The notes below the pieces were generated by a model. It was not told where the DNA came from. It searched no databases and saw only the letters and a program-made list of their open reading frames with translations. Positions 43,397 through 51,752 of a stretch of DNA of 64,000 nucleotides are shown in pieces. Each line of letters opens with the position of its first letter. Within the stretch, counting starts at the first letter, position 1. Both the position numbers and the translations under genes were made by a program. Source of the DNA: Paraburkholderia sp041321145 (GTDB taxonomy: Bacteria; Pseudomonadota; Gammaproteobacteria; Burkholderiales; Burkholderiaceae); NCBI RefSeq assembly GCF_041321145.1, contig NZ_JBGGWA010000006.1, positions 62,001 through 126,000 on the forward strand, given 5' to 3'.

Positions 43397-44639
43397 GCCT
43401 CGAGACGCGTTCAAAGTATTCCTCGACGCAACCGAACTGAGCAGCCTGCAACAGGTCGGCACCTTGTATCGCCAGACTGCACGCACTGACTTGCCCGCGT
43501 CGTTTGCTTATGCGAAGAGCTGGGTAGACGGGCGTCATACATTCATGCTCGACCCGCGCCTCGAGTTATGGACCGACGAGCAATACCCGCCTGCGAAGTC
43601 CGCCGCGTTCGGCATCTTCATGGACTCGGCACCCGACCGCTGGGGCCGCGTGCTGATGGAACGCCGCGAAGCCGCGGCGGCAGATCGCGAAGAGCGGCCC
43701 ATGCGCAATTTGCAGGAAATCGATTTTCTGCTGGGGGTCCACGATCTGACGCGAGTCGGCGCGCTGCGGTTTCAGAGCGTGGATGGCCATTTTCTCGACA
43801 ACAGCGCCGACGCCGCGCCGCCGGTCACCGACCTCGCGACCTTGGCGTATATCAGCCTGCGCATCGAAGAGGCGGATATCGAAAAGCTGCCCGAGTACGA
43901 GCAGTGGCTCTCCATGCTGATTGCCCCGGGCACGTCGCTCGGCGGCGCTCGCCCGAAAGCCAACTTCACGAGCCTGGGCGACGATCTCTGGATCGCCAAA
44001 TTCCCCGCTAAAGACGATCGCTACGACATCGGCGCGTGGGAATACGTCGCTCATCGCTTGGCGCAGAAAGCGGGCATATGGGTGCCTCAATCCGAACTCA
44101 AGTACGTCGGCGCACGTTATGGCACCTTCTGCGTTGAACGATTCGACCGATGTGAAGGCAGTCGGCGCATGTACGCATCCGCCATGACCTTGCTCGAACG
44201 TCAGGACGGGGAATCGGACGCAAGCTATCTGGACATTGCCGAATACCTTGCCGGCAACGGCGCTCAAGGTCATATCGGCGAAGATCTTGCTCAACTCTTC
44301 AAAAGAGTCGTCTTCAACGTACTCGTGGGAAACCGGGACGATCATCTTCGCAATCATGGCTTCATTCGCGAGACATCCGGCTGGCGGCTCTCGCCGGCGT
44401 TCGATATGAATCCGAACCCGAGCAAGCGAGAACACGCGCTCACGCTCGACGGTATGAGCGCCCTGCCGAGTCTTGAAACCGCGATCGAAACCGCGGAGTT
44501 TTATCGACTCGACAACGCGCAAGCGCGCCGCATCGTTGCGGACGTTCAAGACGCCGTCAACACATGGCGGGAAGAAGCCACCGCACTGAATCTGTCCCGG
44601 CCCGAAATACAGCGCATGGAGAATGTCTTTCAGGTTTGA
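43383..44639 (+). CDS. hipA: HipA-like serine/threonine kinase toxin
   Basis: 418 aa. N-terminal couple_hipA-type segment with FGIFMDSAPDRWGRVLMERRE (about 75-95). Kinase part: TSLGGARPKANF (glycine loop with the Ser that HipA proteins autophosphorylate), Lys in LWIAKFPAK, catalytic GNRDDHLRNHGF and metal-binding LSPAFDMNPNP. All expected catalytic residues are present, so an active kinase is likely. E. coli HipA phosphorylates glutamyl-tRNA synthetase; the target of this subfamily is not known to me. Start overlaps hipB, as is usual for the module. Confidence 0.85.
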   Translation: MVSNKPRDAFKVFLDATELSSLQQVGTLYRQTARTDLPASFAYAKSWVDGRHTFMLDPRLELWTDEQYPPAKSAAFGIFMDSAPDRWGRVLMERREAAAADREERPMRNLQEIDFLLGVHDLTRVGALRFQSVDGHFLDNSADAAPPVTDLATLAYISLRIEEADIEKLPEYEQWLSMLIAPGTSLGGARPKANFTSLGDDLWIAKFPAKDDRYDIGAWEYVAHRLAQKAGIWVPQSELKYVGARYGTFCVERFDRCEGSRRMYASAMTLLERQDGESDASYLDIAEYLAGNGAQGHIGEDLAQLFKRVVFNVLVGNRDDHLRNHGFIRETSGWRLSPAFDMNPNPSKREHALTLDGMSALPSLETAIETAEFYRLDNAQARRIVADVQDAVNTWREEATALNLSRPEIQRMENVFQV

Positions 44640-44819
44640 TGCCCTCGCCTGGCAGCCAGGTGTACGAGGCGTGCCGATCGCATCCGGCACCTTCACGCCT
44701 GCGTTCCGGCACATCGCCCCACACCGCTTATAATCTGGCATGATCCGAATCCCGCACTATCTCCCCTCGCAATCGGCCATACCCGGCCGATCAGCCGCCC
44801 ACCGCTCTCCGGTGGCCGC

Positions 44820-45677
44820 ATGAAAACACCCAAACGTCTGCTCCCGCTGGTCGAAGAGGGCCTGATCGACGAAGTCATCTCCCAGTTGATGAGCGGCAAG
44901 GAGGCCACCGTCTACGTGGTCCGCAGCGGCGAATCCACACGCTGCGCGAAGGTCTATAAGGACGCCAAACAGCGCAGTTTCCGCCAGGCCGCCTCCTATC
45001 GTGAAGGCCGCAAGGTCAAGAACAGCCGCCAGCAACGCGCGATGGAAAAAGGCAGCCGCTATGGCCGCGAAGTGCAGGAACAGGCGTGGCAGAACGCGGA
45101 AGTCGACGCGCTGTTCCAGCTCGCCAACGCGGGCGTGCGTGTGCCGCAGCCCTTTATCTGCACCGACGGCGTGTTGCTGATGGAATTGGTGACCGATGGC
45201 GACGGCAACGTCGCGCCGCGTCTGAACGATGTCGAGATGACCGAGGCGCGCGCGCTCGAATTGCACGCGCTGCTGCTCAACCAGGTGGTGCGCATGCTGT
45301 GCGCCGGCATGATTCACGGCGACCTGTCCGAATACAACATCCTGCTCGCTGCGGACGGCCCGGTGATCATCGACCTGCCGCAAGCCGTGGATGCCGCCGG
45401 CAATCTGGAAGCGCCGGCCATGCTGGAGCGCGACGTCAACAACCTCGCCACGTATTTCGGCCGCTTCGCGCCCGCTTTGCTCGACACGAGCTACGGCAAG
45501 GAAATCTGGTCGCTATACGAAGCGGGCGCATTGCACGTGGATGCGGAGCTGACCGGCCGCGTCGAACTGGACACTACGCCAATCGATCTCGAGGCGGTGC
45601 TTCAGGAACTCGAAGACACACGACTCGACGAAGAAGCGCGCCTGCGCTACGAACAGTCGCTGCGCAGCGGCACTTGA
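44820..45677 (+). CDS. RIO-type serine/threonine kinase
   Basis: 285 aa. RIO-family signatures: LMSGKEATVYVV (nucleotide loop with Lys), RCAKVYK, catalytic loop MIHGDLSEYNILL and metal loop VIIDLPQAVDA. Bacterial RIO-like kinases are much less studied than the archaeal/eukaryotic ribosome-assembly kinases. The last 45 residues are acidic. It follows hipA by 180 bp, in which an imperfect hairpin at about 44646-44660 could end hipBA transcription, so it is probably a separate unit. Confidence 0.88.
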   Translation: MKTPKRLLPLVEEGLIDEVISQLMSGKEATVYVVRSGESTRCAKVYKDAKQRSFRQAASYREGRKVKNSRQQRAMEKGSRYGREVQEQAWQNAEVDALFQLANAGVRVPQPFICTDGVLLMELVTDGDGNVAPRLNDVEMTEARALELHALLLNQVVRMLCAGMIHGDLSEYNILLAADGPVIIDLPQAVDAAGNLEAPAMLERDVNNLATYFGRFAPALLDTSYGKEIWSLYEAGALHVDAELTGRVELDTTPIDLEAVLQELEDTRLDEEARLRYEQSLRSGT

Positions 45678-45720
45678 GCCGACCCTACGGCACGCGTAAG
45701 CGCTCAATAAGCGGAACCTG

Positions 45721-45882
45721 ATGCACTTACGCGCCGCTTCGAGAAGCGACTACGACGCGCTACTGCAAGTGGCCGGCTCGACCAGCGAAGTGGCCACACC
45801 CGGCGCCGGCCCGACAGGCGCGCCACCAGCCCTTTGCGATATCGTGGCTGCCGACTCAATCCAGCAGGGCTTGGCTGGATGA
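45721..45882 (+). pseudogene. Possible N-terminal remnant of a GNAT acetyltransferase
   Basis: 53 codons beginning MHLRAASRSDYDALLQVAGS, which fits the opening strand and helix of GNAT enzymes, then a Pro/Gly/Ala-rich stretch without further similarity, ending inside the 3' end of the converging COG4705 gene. No ribosome site. Only about 17 residues support the call. Confidence 0.2.
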
Positions 45883-46662
45883 AGCGGGACGTCGTTGTTT
45901 CCTTCTCGACATCAGAATGATCCCCACAGCCATTAACGCTGCAATGGTCAAGGAAGACGTGATGCGCCCCAACTCCAGCCCACCTTCGCTATAGGGTTTG
46001 GTGAGGGTGTCGCCGAGTGTGGCTCCGAGCGGGCGCGTGAGGATATATGCGGCCCAGAAAAATGCGCTGGGCGGGACGTTCTTCAGCCAGAAGTGCGCTG
46101 CGGCCACGACGGCGATCAGGCCGGCGAACACTAGCGCGCCGCCGTCAAATCCCAGACCGACACTGGTCGCGACGAAATCGCCTAGAGCGGTCCCGAGCGT
46201 GTTGGAGATCATGATCGTGAGCCAGTAGAAAATCTCTTCCTTCCGGGTGGTAATGTTCTCGAACTCGACCCTGCCGGCGACGCGGCGCCAGATGAAGAGG
46301 ATCAGCAGAACGCCGCAAAACAGCATAAAGGAAGATTTCACATAACCGAGACCGACAGTGCGGTCCAGGTAATCCGATGTGGTTGTGCCGACGGTCGTTG
46401 TGGCGACTACCACTAGCCAATAAAAGAAAGGGTGGTACCGTTTAGACAAGATCTGGGCAGTCAGCGTGACGAAGAAAAATGCGAGGAGGATGATGCTGCT
46501 GAGTGCATAACCGAGTTTCAACGTCATGGAAAGGGCATCGCCGCCTGTCTCCCCCACCGTGGTCGCGAGGATCTTGACGATCCAGAACATCACGGTGATC
46601 TGCGGGACTTTGCTGGTTAGATCAGTCATTCGACGCTGATCTGAATCTGGAGACTTGGTCAT
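45856..46662 (-). CDS. COG4705/DUF347-type membrane-anchored protein (copy 2)
   Basis: 268 aa from ATG 46662, which has AAAGGAA about 9 bp upstream; the frame runs further but has no support. Paralogue of 16761-17552: KVPQITVMFWIVKILATTVGETGGD closely matches the other copy (KVPQVTIGFWVIKVAATTVGETGGD, shown in parts), and the fourfold motif recurs as TTVGETGGD, TTVGTTTSD, NTLGTALGD and RPLGATLGD. About eight membrane segments. It is downstream of a porin and an exported propeller gene on the same strand, with gaps of about 100-130 bp. Confidence 0.8.
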   Translation of the reverse strand: MTKSPDSDQRRMTDLTSKVPQITVMFWIVKILATTVGETGGDALSMTLKLGYALSSIILLAFFFVTLTAQILSKRYHPFFYWLVVVATTTVGTTTSDYLDRTVGLGYVKSSFMLFCGVLLILFIWRRVAGRVEFENITTRKEEIFYWLTIMISNTLGTALGDFVATSVGLGFDGGALVFAGLIAVVAAAHFWLKNVPPSAFFWAAYILTRPLGATLGDTLTKPYSEGGLELGRITSSLTIAALMAVGIILMSRRKQRRPASSSQALLD

Positions 46663-46795
46663 CACATTGTTCCTTTGAATGGTGTCCTGGTGGGTATTGC
46701 AATTGGACGGCATATAGCCGGTTCAAAGCCTTCAGGCGGGTCGAAACGCCGAGACCATCCTGAAGGCGACGCGGCAATCCTTGTCCGGCACGCGC

Positions 46796-47926
46796 TTACT
46801 GCGTGGCGAATACCGATACTCCGGGGCTGGCAAACTCGGCCGATGCTCCGCCCGCGTGCGGTACGAAGATGCGATGCGATTCCCCGTCTACGGCAACTGA
46901 GTGAGCGTGGATCCCTGCGGGAACGCTGCCAAGGAAGCGCCGTGTAGTGGCGTCGACGACGCCGAGTACCGGATCGAACTTCGCCTCTTTCCGTCCTACC
47001 TGAGAAATACCGTCGGCTGAGTGATGACCGGCGGGAAGGAAGTAACGTTTCGACACCGGGTCATAGACAACCTGGTCGGCACCGCCGAACGGCAGTTCGG
47101 CAAGCGTTTTGCCGTTGCTGCGGTCGATGATCAATGTCGTCTGCCTGCTCCCCTCGTCGGGATCGCACCCAATCAGCGCATCGTTGCCGGGCCCTATTGC
47201 GAGTCCAGTGGGCGCCTCACATCCTTTCAATCCAAACACCTTCGAAACGCTGGGCTTTCCCGCAAGGACGGACTCGACAGGAATGACGTCGACCTCGCCC
47301 TTCGGATGGGCTTTAGTTCCGTCGTTGTTCAACATGAAGTTCTTATTCTTCGGGTCGTAGCCACACGCTTCGAGACCGTTGGAATCATCCAGCGAAAGCT
47401 TGCCGACAACAGCTTGAGTCTGGGTATCGATGAACGTCGCAAACGGTGGCTTGCCGCCGCCGCTCGAGTACATCACGATGTGGTGATCCGGGTCGAGGCA
47501 ACCCTCGTCGGCACGGATCCCCGACGTACTGACCGCGATCGTTTTGACAAGCTTCTTTTCAGATACATCGATAAGCTTGACCGCGTTGATGTCTCCCACG
47601 TAGACCAAAGAGGTGCCTGGGACCGGAGTCACACCTGCGGGCGAGGACGTATCGAAGGTCTTTCCAACTCCGGCGAAATCCCCGGGAATCTGCGCAAGCA
47701 GCGTCATGGTTTTGGCGTCGAACACGTCGAGTGCGACATTCGATCCGTCGGCGAGGTAGTACTTTCCGTCTGCCATCGCGCTCGTATCGAAGGCAAAGTG
47801 TTTCGCTACCTTGATGGGGATGTTGGCGGACCACGTCGGCAGACTGTCTGCCGACTCGGCGCCCCATGCATAGGCGCCAAACGCCACAGCGCCCACAACC
47901 GCAATTCCGGCATATGCTCGTTTCAT
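46796..47926 (-). CDS. Exported beta-propeller protein (YncE/NHL-like)
   Basis: 376 aa. Signal peptide MKRAYAGIAVVGAVAFGAYAWG, then repeated blades with hydrophobic-Tyr/Val strands such as KYYLADGSNVALDVFDAKTM, LVYVGDINAVKLIDVSEKKL, PTGLAIGPGNDALIGCDPD and HAHSVAVDGESHRIFVPHA. These match YncE-like seven-bladed propellers, which are periplasmic. GGAGAAG lies 7 bp before ATG 47926. Ligand unknown. It lies between the porin and the COG4705 gene. Confidence 0.8.
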   Translation of the reverse strand: MKRAYAGIAVVGAVAFGAYAWGAESADSLPTWSANIPIKVAKHFAFDTSAMADGKYYLADGSNVALDVFDAKTMTLLAQIPGDFAGVGKTFDTSSPAGVTPVPGTSLVYVGDINAVKLIDVSEKKLVKTIAVSTSGIRADEGCLDPDHHIVMYSSGGGKPPFATFIDTQTQAVVGKLSLDDSNGLEACGYDPKNKNFMLNNDGTKAHPKGEVDVIPVESVLAGKPSVSKVFGLKGCEAPTGLAIGPGNDALIGCDPDEGSRQTTLIIDRSNGKTLAELPFGGADQVVYDPVSKRYFLPAGHHSADGISQVGRKEAKFDPVLGVVDATTRRFLGSVPAGIHAHSVAVDGESHRIFVPHAGGASAEFASPGVSVFATQ

Positions 47927-48034
47927 TTGTTGACTTCTCCGATCAGTTATTAAGGTTTCCAGCCCACAGCAAGGACGGGGAATTCATGCTCGATCCCGTG
48001 TTCAGCCGTGCGGAAGAGTTGCGACTCGATACAA

Positions 48035-49141
48035 TTAAAAGGCGTGGACAATACCAATGCGAACGTCGGCTTGTTGCCCTGTCGACGAGGGTGTCAAAGC
48101 CTCGCCGAGAACTGCGTCGACGCCAGCCGATGCTTTCAAGTAGTCCGAAGAAATGTAGATCTGCGTACTCTTGGAGAGAGAGTAGTTCGCTGCAGCCGAC
48201 ACCTGATTCCATTTGTAACCCTGAAAACTGGTGTGTTGATAGCTGACGACCAACTGCAGGAACGGGGTGGCCTGATACGTAGCCCCGGTCTCGTAGACGT
48301 GCATTGCGGAGGCATCGCCCTGATACTTCAGCACTGAGTCGGAGAAATTGCCATAAAGGGTTAGGTCTCCGATCGCATATGAAGCGCCGAATCCGAACGT
48401 TCCTAAAGACTGGATCCTGAATTCCGGCTGGAGATCGGTGGCCGTATTGCCGCTGCCGCTCACGGTCGGCACGCCAAAGAAGCTGTGCACGCCGATCTGC
48501 GCGTAGGGGTCGATAGTCGGCGTCGCGTCGAAGGTATATGCGGTGCCGATCGTCAAGGGACCGTTCACGTACTGCGCGCCCACGCTCCAGGCGCTGCCGT
48601 CATGGAAGTTTCCGGCTGTATTGCTAAAGCCATACATCGCACCGAACGTGAATCCCTGAAAAGTCGGGCTTGTATATTTGATGGAGTTCGCCATCCGGTC
48701 GTTGTTGGTGTGGTCGAAGTCCCCCTGATGGACCGCATAACCACTGCCCAGGGCACCCACATTGAACTGGTTGTAAAAGTCGAAGGTCAGGTCGTACTGG
48801 TAACCCATGGTGAGCCTGCCATACGGCGTCTCCAGGCCAACCAGGGCCTGGTGTGCAAACTCTGTGTTTGCAGGAAGCATCCTGCCGCTGTTCAGATCAA
48901 AAAGGCCTTCCAGCTTGAACACCAGCGTGTTGCCATCCCCCAGATCCTCGTGACCGGCCATGCCCCATATATTCGGGAAATAAACTCCGCTGTCGAGCTT
49001 CGTGTTGTGACTACCTGCCTCGTTGCTCACAAAGGTCACGCCATCATCGATTCTGCCGTACAGCGTGACACTGCTTTGAGCGTGGACAACCTGGCTCATT
49101 AACGCAAGTAACGTTGTTGTACTCAAGGCAAGCTTGTTCAT
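48035..49141 (-). CDS. Outer-membrane porin (Burkholderiales OmpC-like, Porin_4 type)
   Basis: 368 aa. Signal peptide MNKLALSTTTLLALMSQVVHA, mature start QSSVTLYGRIDDGVTFVSN, alternating amphipathic beta strands, LGDGNTLVFKLEGLFDLNSG, LVGLETPYGRLTMGYQYDL, and a C-terminal VRIGIVHAF with the terminal Phe needed for BAM assembly. GGAGAC lies just upstream of the ATG. Forms a general diffusion trimer. It is first in the group porin, propeller, COG4705 on the minus strand. Confidence 0.92.
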   Translation of the reverse strand: MNKLALSTTTLLALMSQVVHAQSSVTLYGRIDDGVTFVSNEAGSHNTKLDSGVYFPNIWGMAGHEDLGDGNTLVFKLEGLFDLNSGRMLPANTEFAHQALVGLETPYGRLTMGYQYDLTFDFYNQFNVGALGSGYAVHQGDFDHTNNDRMANSIKYTSPTFQGFTFGAMYGFSNTAGNFHDGSAWSVGAQYVNGPLTIGTAYTFDATPTIDPYAQIGVHSFFGVPTVSGSGNTATDLQPEFRIQSLGTFGFGASYAIGDLTLYGNFSDSVLKYQGDASAMHVYETGATYQATPFLQLVVSYQHTSFQGYKWNQVSAAANYSLSKSTQIYISSDYLKASAGVDAVLGEALTPSSTGQQADVRIGIVHAF

Positions 49142-49180
49142 TCACTGTCTCCAATATTTGTTTTTTAAGGCAAAACGGTG

Positions 49181-49239
49181 CCCTCCCTCGCAGGAGGGAT
49201 CGCTGTTCCCTGTCGGGAATGCCCGGCGGGCCGCCGGGC
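49181..49239. terminator. Two hairpins between the EAR gene and the porin gene
   Basis: GCCCGGCG / CGCCGGGC (49221-49239, 8-bp stem, 3-nt loop) lies 24 bp past the stop of the EAR propeller gene on the minus strand, and CCCTCC / GGAGGG (49181-49198) follows, with a short T-run (TTTTG) soon after on the minus strand. Together they probably end the five-gene operon before the porin promoter. Confidence 0.5.
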
Positions 49240-49263
49240 GCGGGTGATAGTCGGGTCTAGCCG

Positions 49264-50370
49264 CTAACCGTTGAACCGGTATAACGTCGAATCGGTGCGA
49301 AAGCGGATTTCGTCACTCAGGCTGTTGCTCACCACCAGATAGCGCTGACCATCGGCGACGAAGCTGGTGGCGTCGGTCGCACCCGATGTCGCAAAGTCGC
49401 CAACGAGTTCGAAACACGCGCCCTGCCACTTGTAAATCTCCGAGTACGGCACGACAACAGGTGCTTTAGGTGTTCCGGTAATAAAGCACACGCGCACCAG
49501 ATAGCGCCCATCCTCGCCGTCGACCAGACACAGTTCGCGTCCGCCGGCGCCACCTAGCACTTGCGTGTCGATGAACTGCGCGCCGTCGAATCGATAGAGT
49601 GTGGTGTGCTTGAGCAGATTCGCGTGCAACATCCATAGCGCGCCATCCGCTTCGAAAAACCGGAACGCACGCCCGCCGTTTTCGCTGAACACTTGCAACG
49701 GTGCAAACTTTTCACCGTCCCAGCGATGCACCGACGATCCGCTGACGTGATCCGCGTACGCAAGATAGTGCTCGCCACCGAAACGGGTGAACGCCCAGTT
49801 GTAGCCCCACTGTCCACCGAAAGTCTGAAACGGCTCGAAGCGTTCGCCATTCCATTCGAACAGGCACGACTGCCGCGGATGTTTCGGCACGACACCGTCA
49901 ACCACCACGCCTTGCGCCAGGGCGAGGAAATGGCGCGAGTCAAATGAAAAGGCAAACCATTGCTTCGCCGCAAACACCGGAAAACGTTGCAGCGGCACCC
50001 ATGCACCATCAATGCGTTCATACACGACAGCGTCGGTGTCGAGATCGTACGGCCCCTTGCCGGTTCGAATGCCAGCCGCCGCGAGGAAGCGCCGGTCGTC
50101 GATCTCGAAGTACTCGAGGTCTTCGCCGCCTGGCAAGGCTAGCGCTTCATGCTCGATGAAACGACCGTCCTGCCAGCGGTAGATCGGCGCTTCAATGTCG
50201 CTGTCACCACCGTTCATGTAGGGTGGTTCACCCGGCACATCGCGCGCGAGTTGGGGCACCGCGAGAAAGGTGCCCTCGTGCGTCGTAAAGACTTCCACCG
50301 CGCGCGCACCACTGGTGGGCAGTTGCTGCAGCGGTGTGAGCAGGCCGGCGTTCAATTCAGTTTTTCCCAT
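49264..50370 (-). CDS. EAR/EPTP-repeat seven-bladed propeller protein in a catabolic operon
   Basis: 368 aa from ATG 50370, with GGAG 7 bp upstream. Seven repeats of about 45-48 residues, each opening [IVL][YHF][RKE]W/F-x-(G)-x-F and ending in hydrophobic-Leu-Ala/Val: IYRWQDGRF, VYERIDGAW, LFEWNGERF, VHRWDGEKF, LYRFDGAQF, IYKWQGACF, LYRFNG. This is the EAR (epilepsy-associated / EPTP) repeat pattern known from LGI proteins and also present in bacteria. No signal peptide is seen, so it is probably cytoplasmic. It overlaps the MFS gene by 14 bp. Binding partner unknown. Confidence 0.75.
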   Translation of the reverse strand: MGKTELNAGLLTPLQQLPTSGARAVEVFTTHEGTFLAVPQLARDVPGEPPYMNGGDSDIEAPIYRWQDGRFIEHEALALPGGEDLEYFEIDDRRFLAAAGIRTGKGPYDLDTDAVVYERIDGAWVPLQRFPVFAAKQWFAFSFDSRHFLALAQGVVVDGVVPKHPRQSCLFEWNGERFEPFQTFGGQWGYNWAFTRFGGEHYLAYADHVSGSSVHRWDGEKFAPLQVFSENGGRAFRFFEADGALWMLHANLLKHTTLYRFDGAQFIDTQVLGGAGGRELCLVDGEDGRYLVRVCFITGTPKAPVVVPYSEIYKWQGACFELVGDFATSGATDATSFVADGQRYLVVSNSLSDEIRFRTDSTLYRFNG

Positions 50371-51664
50371 TACCCAACTCCGAACCGGCGTTAGTGAAGG
50401 ACATGGCTGGCGTGACCGGTGCACTGTCGTCGCGCGGGCGCCACAGGTTCGCGAGGCCGACGCCGAGCGCACCGCCTACCGCGAGTAGCGCGGCCACGAT
50501 GAACAGCGTGTCGAACGGCAGATGTTGCGACAGCAGGATGCCGCCCACCAGCGGGCCGATGATCGAACCGGTGCGCCCGATCGCCATCGCCCAACCGATG
50601 CCGGCCGCGCGCACGTCGGCGGGAAAGAGCCGGCTGGCAATGGCCGGAAACGTCAACTGCCCGCCGACCAGACACGCGCCGACCGCGAACAGCATCGCGA
50701 ACGCCACATTCCCTGCGCCGATGATATGACCGAGTGCGACCGTCAACACAGCGCCGCATAGAAACGAAATCGCCACCGGCACGAAGGGTCCACGCTTGCC
50801 GACCACCATCGAAATCACCAGCGCACCGCCGATCGCGCCGATGTTCAACGCCACCGCACCGAGCGCCGCACGTGCGGGCGCCACGCCGTTCATGTTCAGG
50901 ATCGTTGGCATGAAACTGACGAGGAAACCCGACAGGATCATGCTCGACAGCACACCGAACCATAGCGCCAGGGTCGCGGCGAGCCGGCCGCCACTGAACA
51001 GGTTGCCGAACAACACCATTCCACCCACCGCGCCGCGCGGCCGCGCCGCTGCGTGTTCGGCACGCGACACCGTCTGCTTCGGGATCACCAGCAGCACCGG
51101 GATCAGCGCGGCCAGTGCGCTCGCGCCCCCCATCAGGAACACGAACGGCCAGCCGAAGCGCATCATCAACGCCGCCGTGATCGCCCCGCCCACCACCGCA
51201 CCGAGCGGAAAGCCGATAAACATCAGAATCACCAGCGACGAGCGGCGTTGCGGCGAGCTGCTCTCGGCGGTGATCGCGGCCACCGGCGGAATCGCGCCGC
51301 CCATGCCGAGGCCGCCTAGAAAACGCAGCGCGGCAAGCATCGTCGCCGAGGTCGCGAACGCACAACCCAGCGTGAAAATGCCGGTCACGCACAGCGCGAG
51401 TACCAGCATTGGCCTGCGACCAAAGCGGTCCGCCAGCGGCCCGACGATCAGCGAGCCGAGTACAGTGCCGACAAAGCCCGCGCCAAACACGCGGCCAAGC
51501 GTTGCGTGATCGATCTGTAACGACTTCGCCAGCAACGGCGCGACGAACGACAACATCAGCGTGTCGAAGCCGTCGATCATCGACACCGCAAAGCACACCA
51601 GCGTGATGCGCAGCACATGGTTCGACGGCGGCCCGGCCGATTGTCCCAACCCAAAAGCATTCAT
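50357..51664 (-). CDS. MFS transporter, aromatic acid:H+ symporter (AAHS) type
   Basis: 435 aa, 12 membrane helices, from ATG 51664 with GGAGAC 4-5 bp upstream. AAHS features: VCFAVSMIDGFDTLMLSFVAP (Asp-rich TM1 motif), GPLADRFGRRPMLVLAL (loop 2-3), FLGGLGMGGAIPPVAAITAESS, and AAGIGWAMAIGRTGSIIGPLVGG. It should import an aromatic or related organic acid for the enzymes encoded upstream in the operon. Stop overlaps the EAR gene start. Confidence 0.9.
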   Translation of the reverse strand: MNAFGLGQSAGPPSNHVLRITLVCFAVSMIDGFDTLMLSFVAPLLAKSLQIDHATLGRVFGAGFVGTVLGSLIVGPLADRFGRRPMLVLALCVTGIFTLGCAFATSATMLAALRFLGGLGMGGAIPPVAAITAESSSPQRRSSLVILMFIGFPLGAVVGGAITAALMMRFGWPFVFLMGGASALAALIPVLLVIPKQTVSRAEHAAARPRGAVGGMVLFGNLFSGGRLAATLALWFGVLSSMILSGFLVSFMPTILNMNGVAPARAALGAVALNIGAIGGALVISMVVGKRGPFVPVAISFLCGAVLTVALGHIIGAGNVAFAMLFAVGACLVGGQLTFPAIASRLFPADVRAAGIGWAMAIGRTGSIIGPLVGGILLSQHLPFDTLFIVAALLAVGGALGVGLANLWRPRDDSAPVTPAMSFTNAGSELGNGKN

Positions 51665-51752
51665 AACTGTCTCCATCCATCAAGGGCATTAGATTCAGCC
51701 GGCGCGTGAGCCCTTACGCACCGGTCGTTTTAACCAGCCAACAACGACGCCG

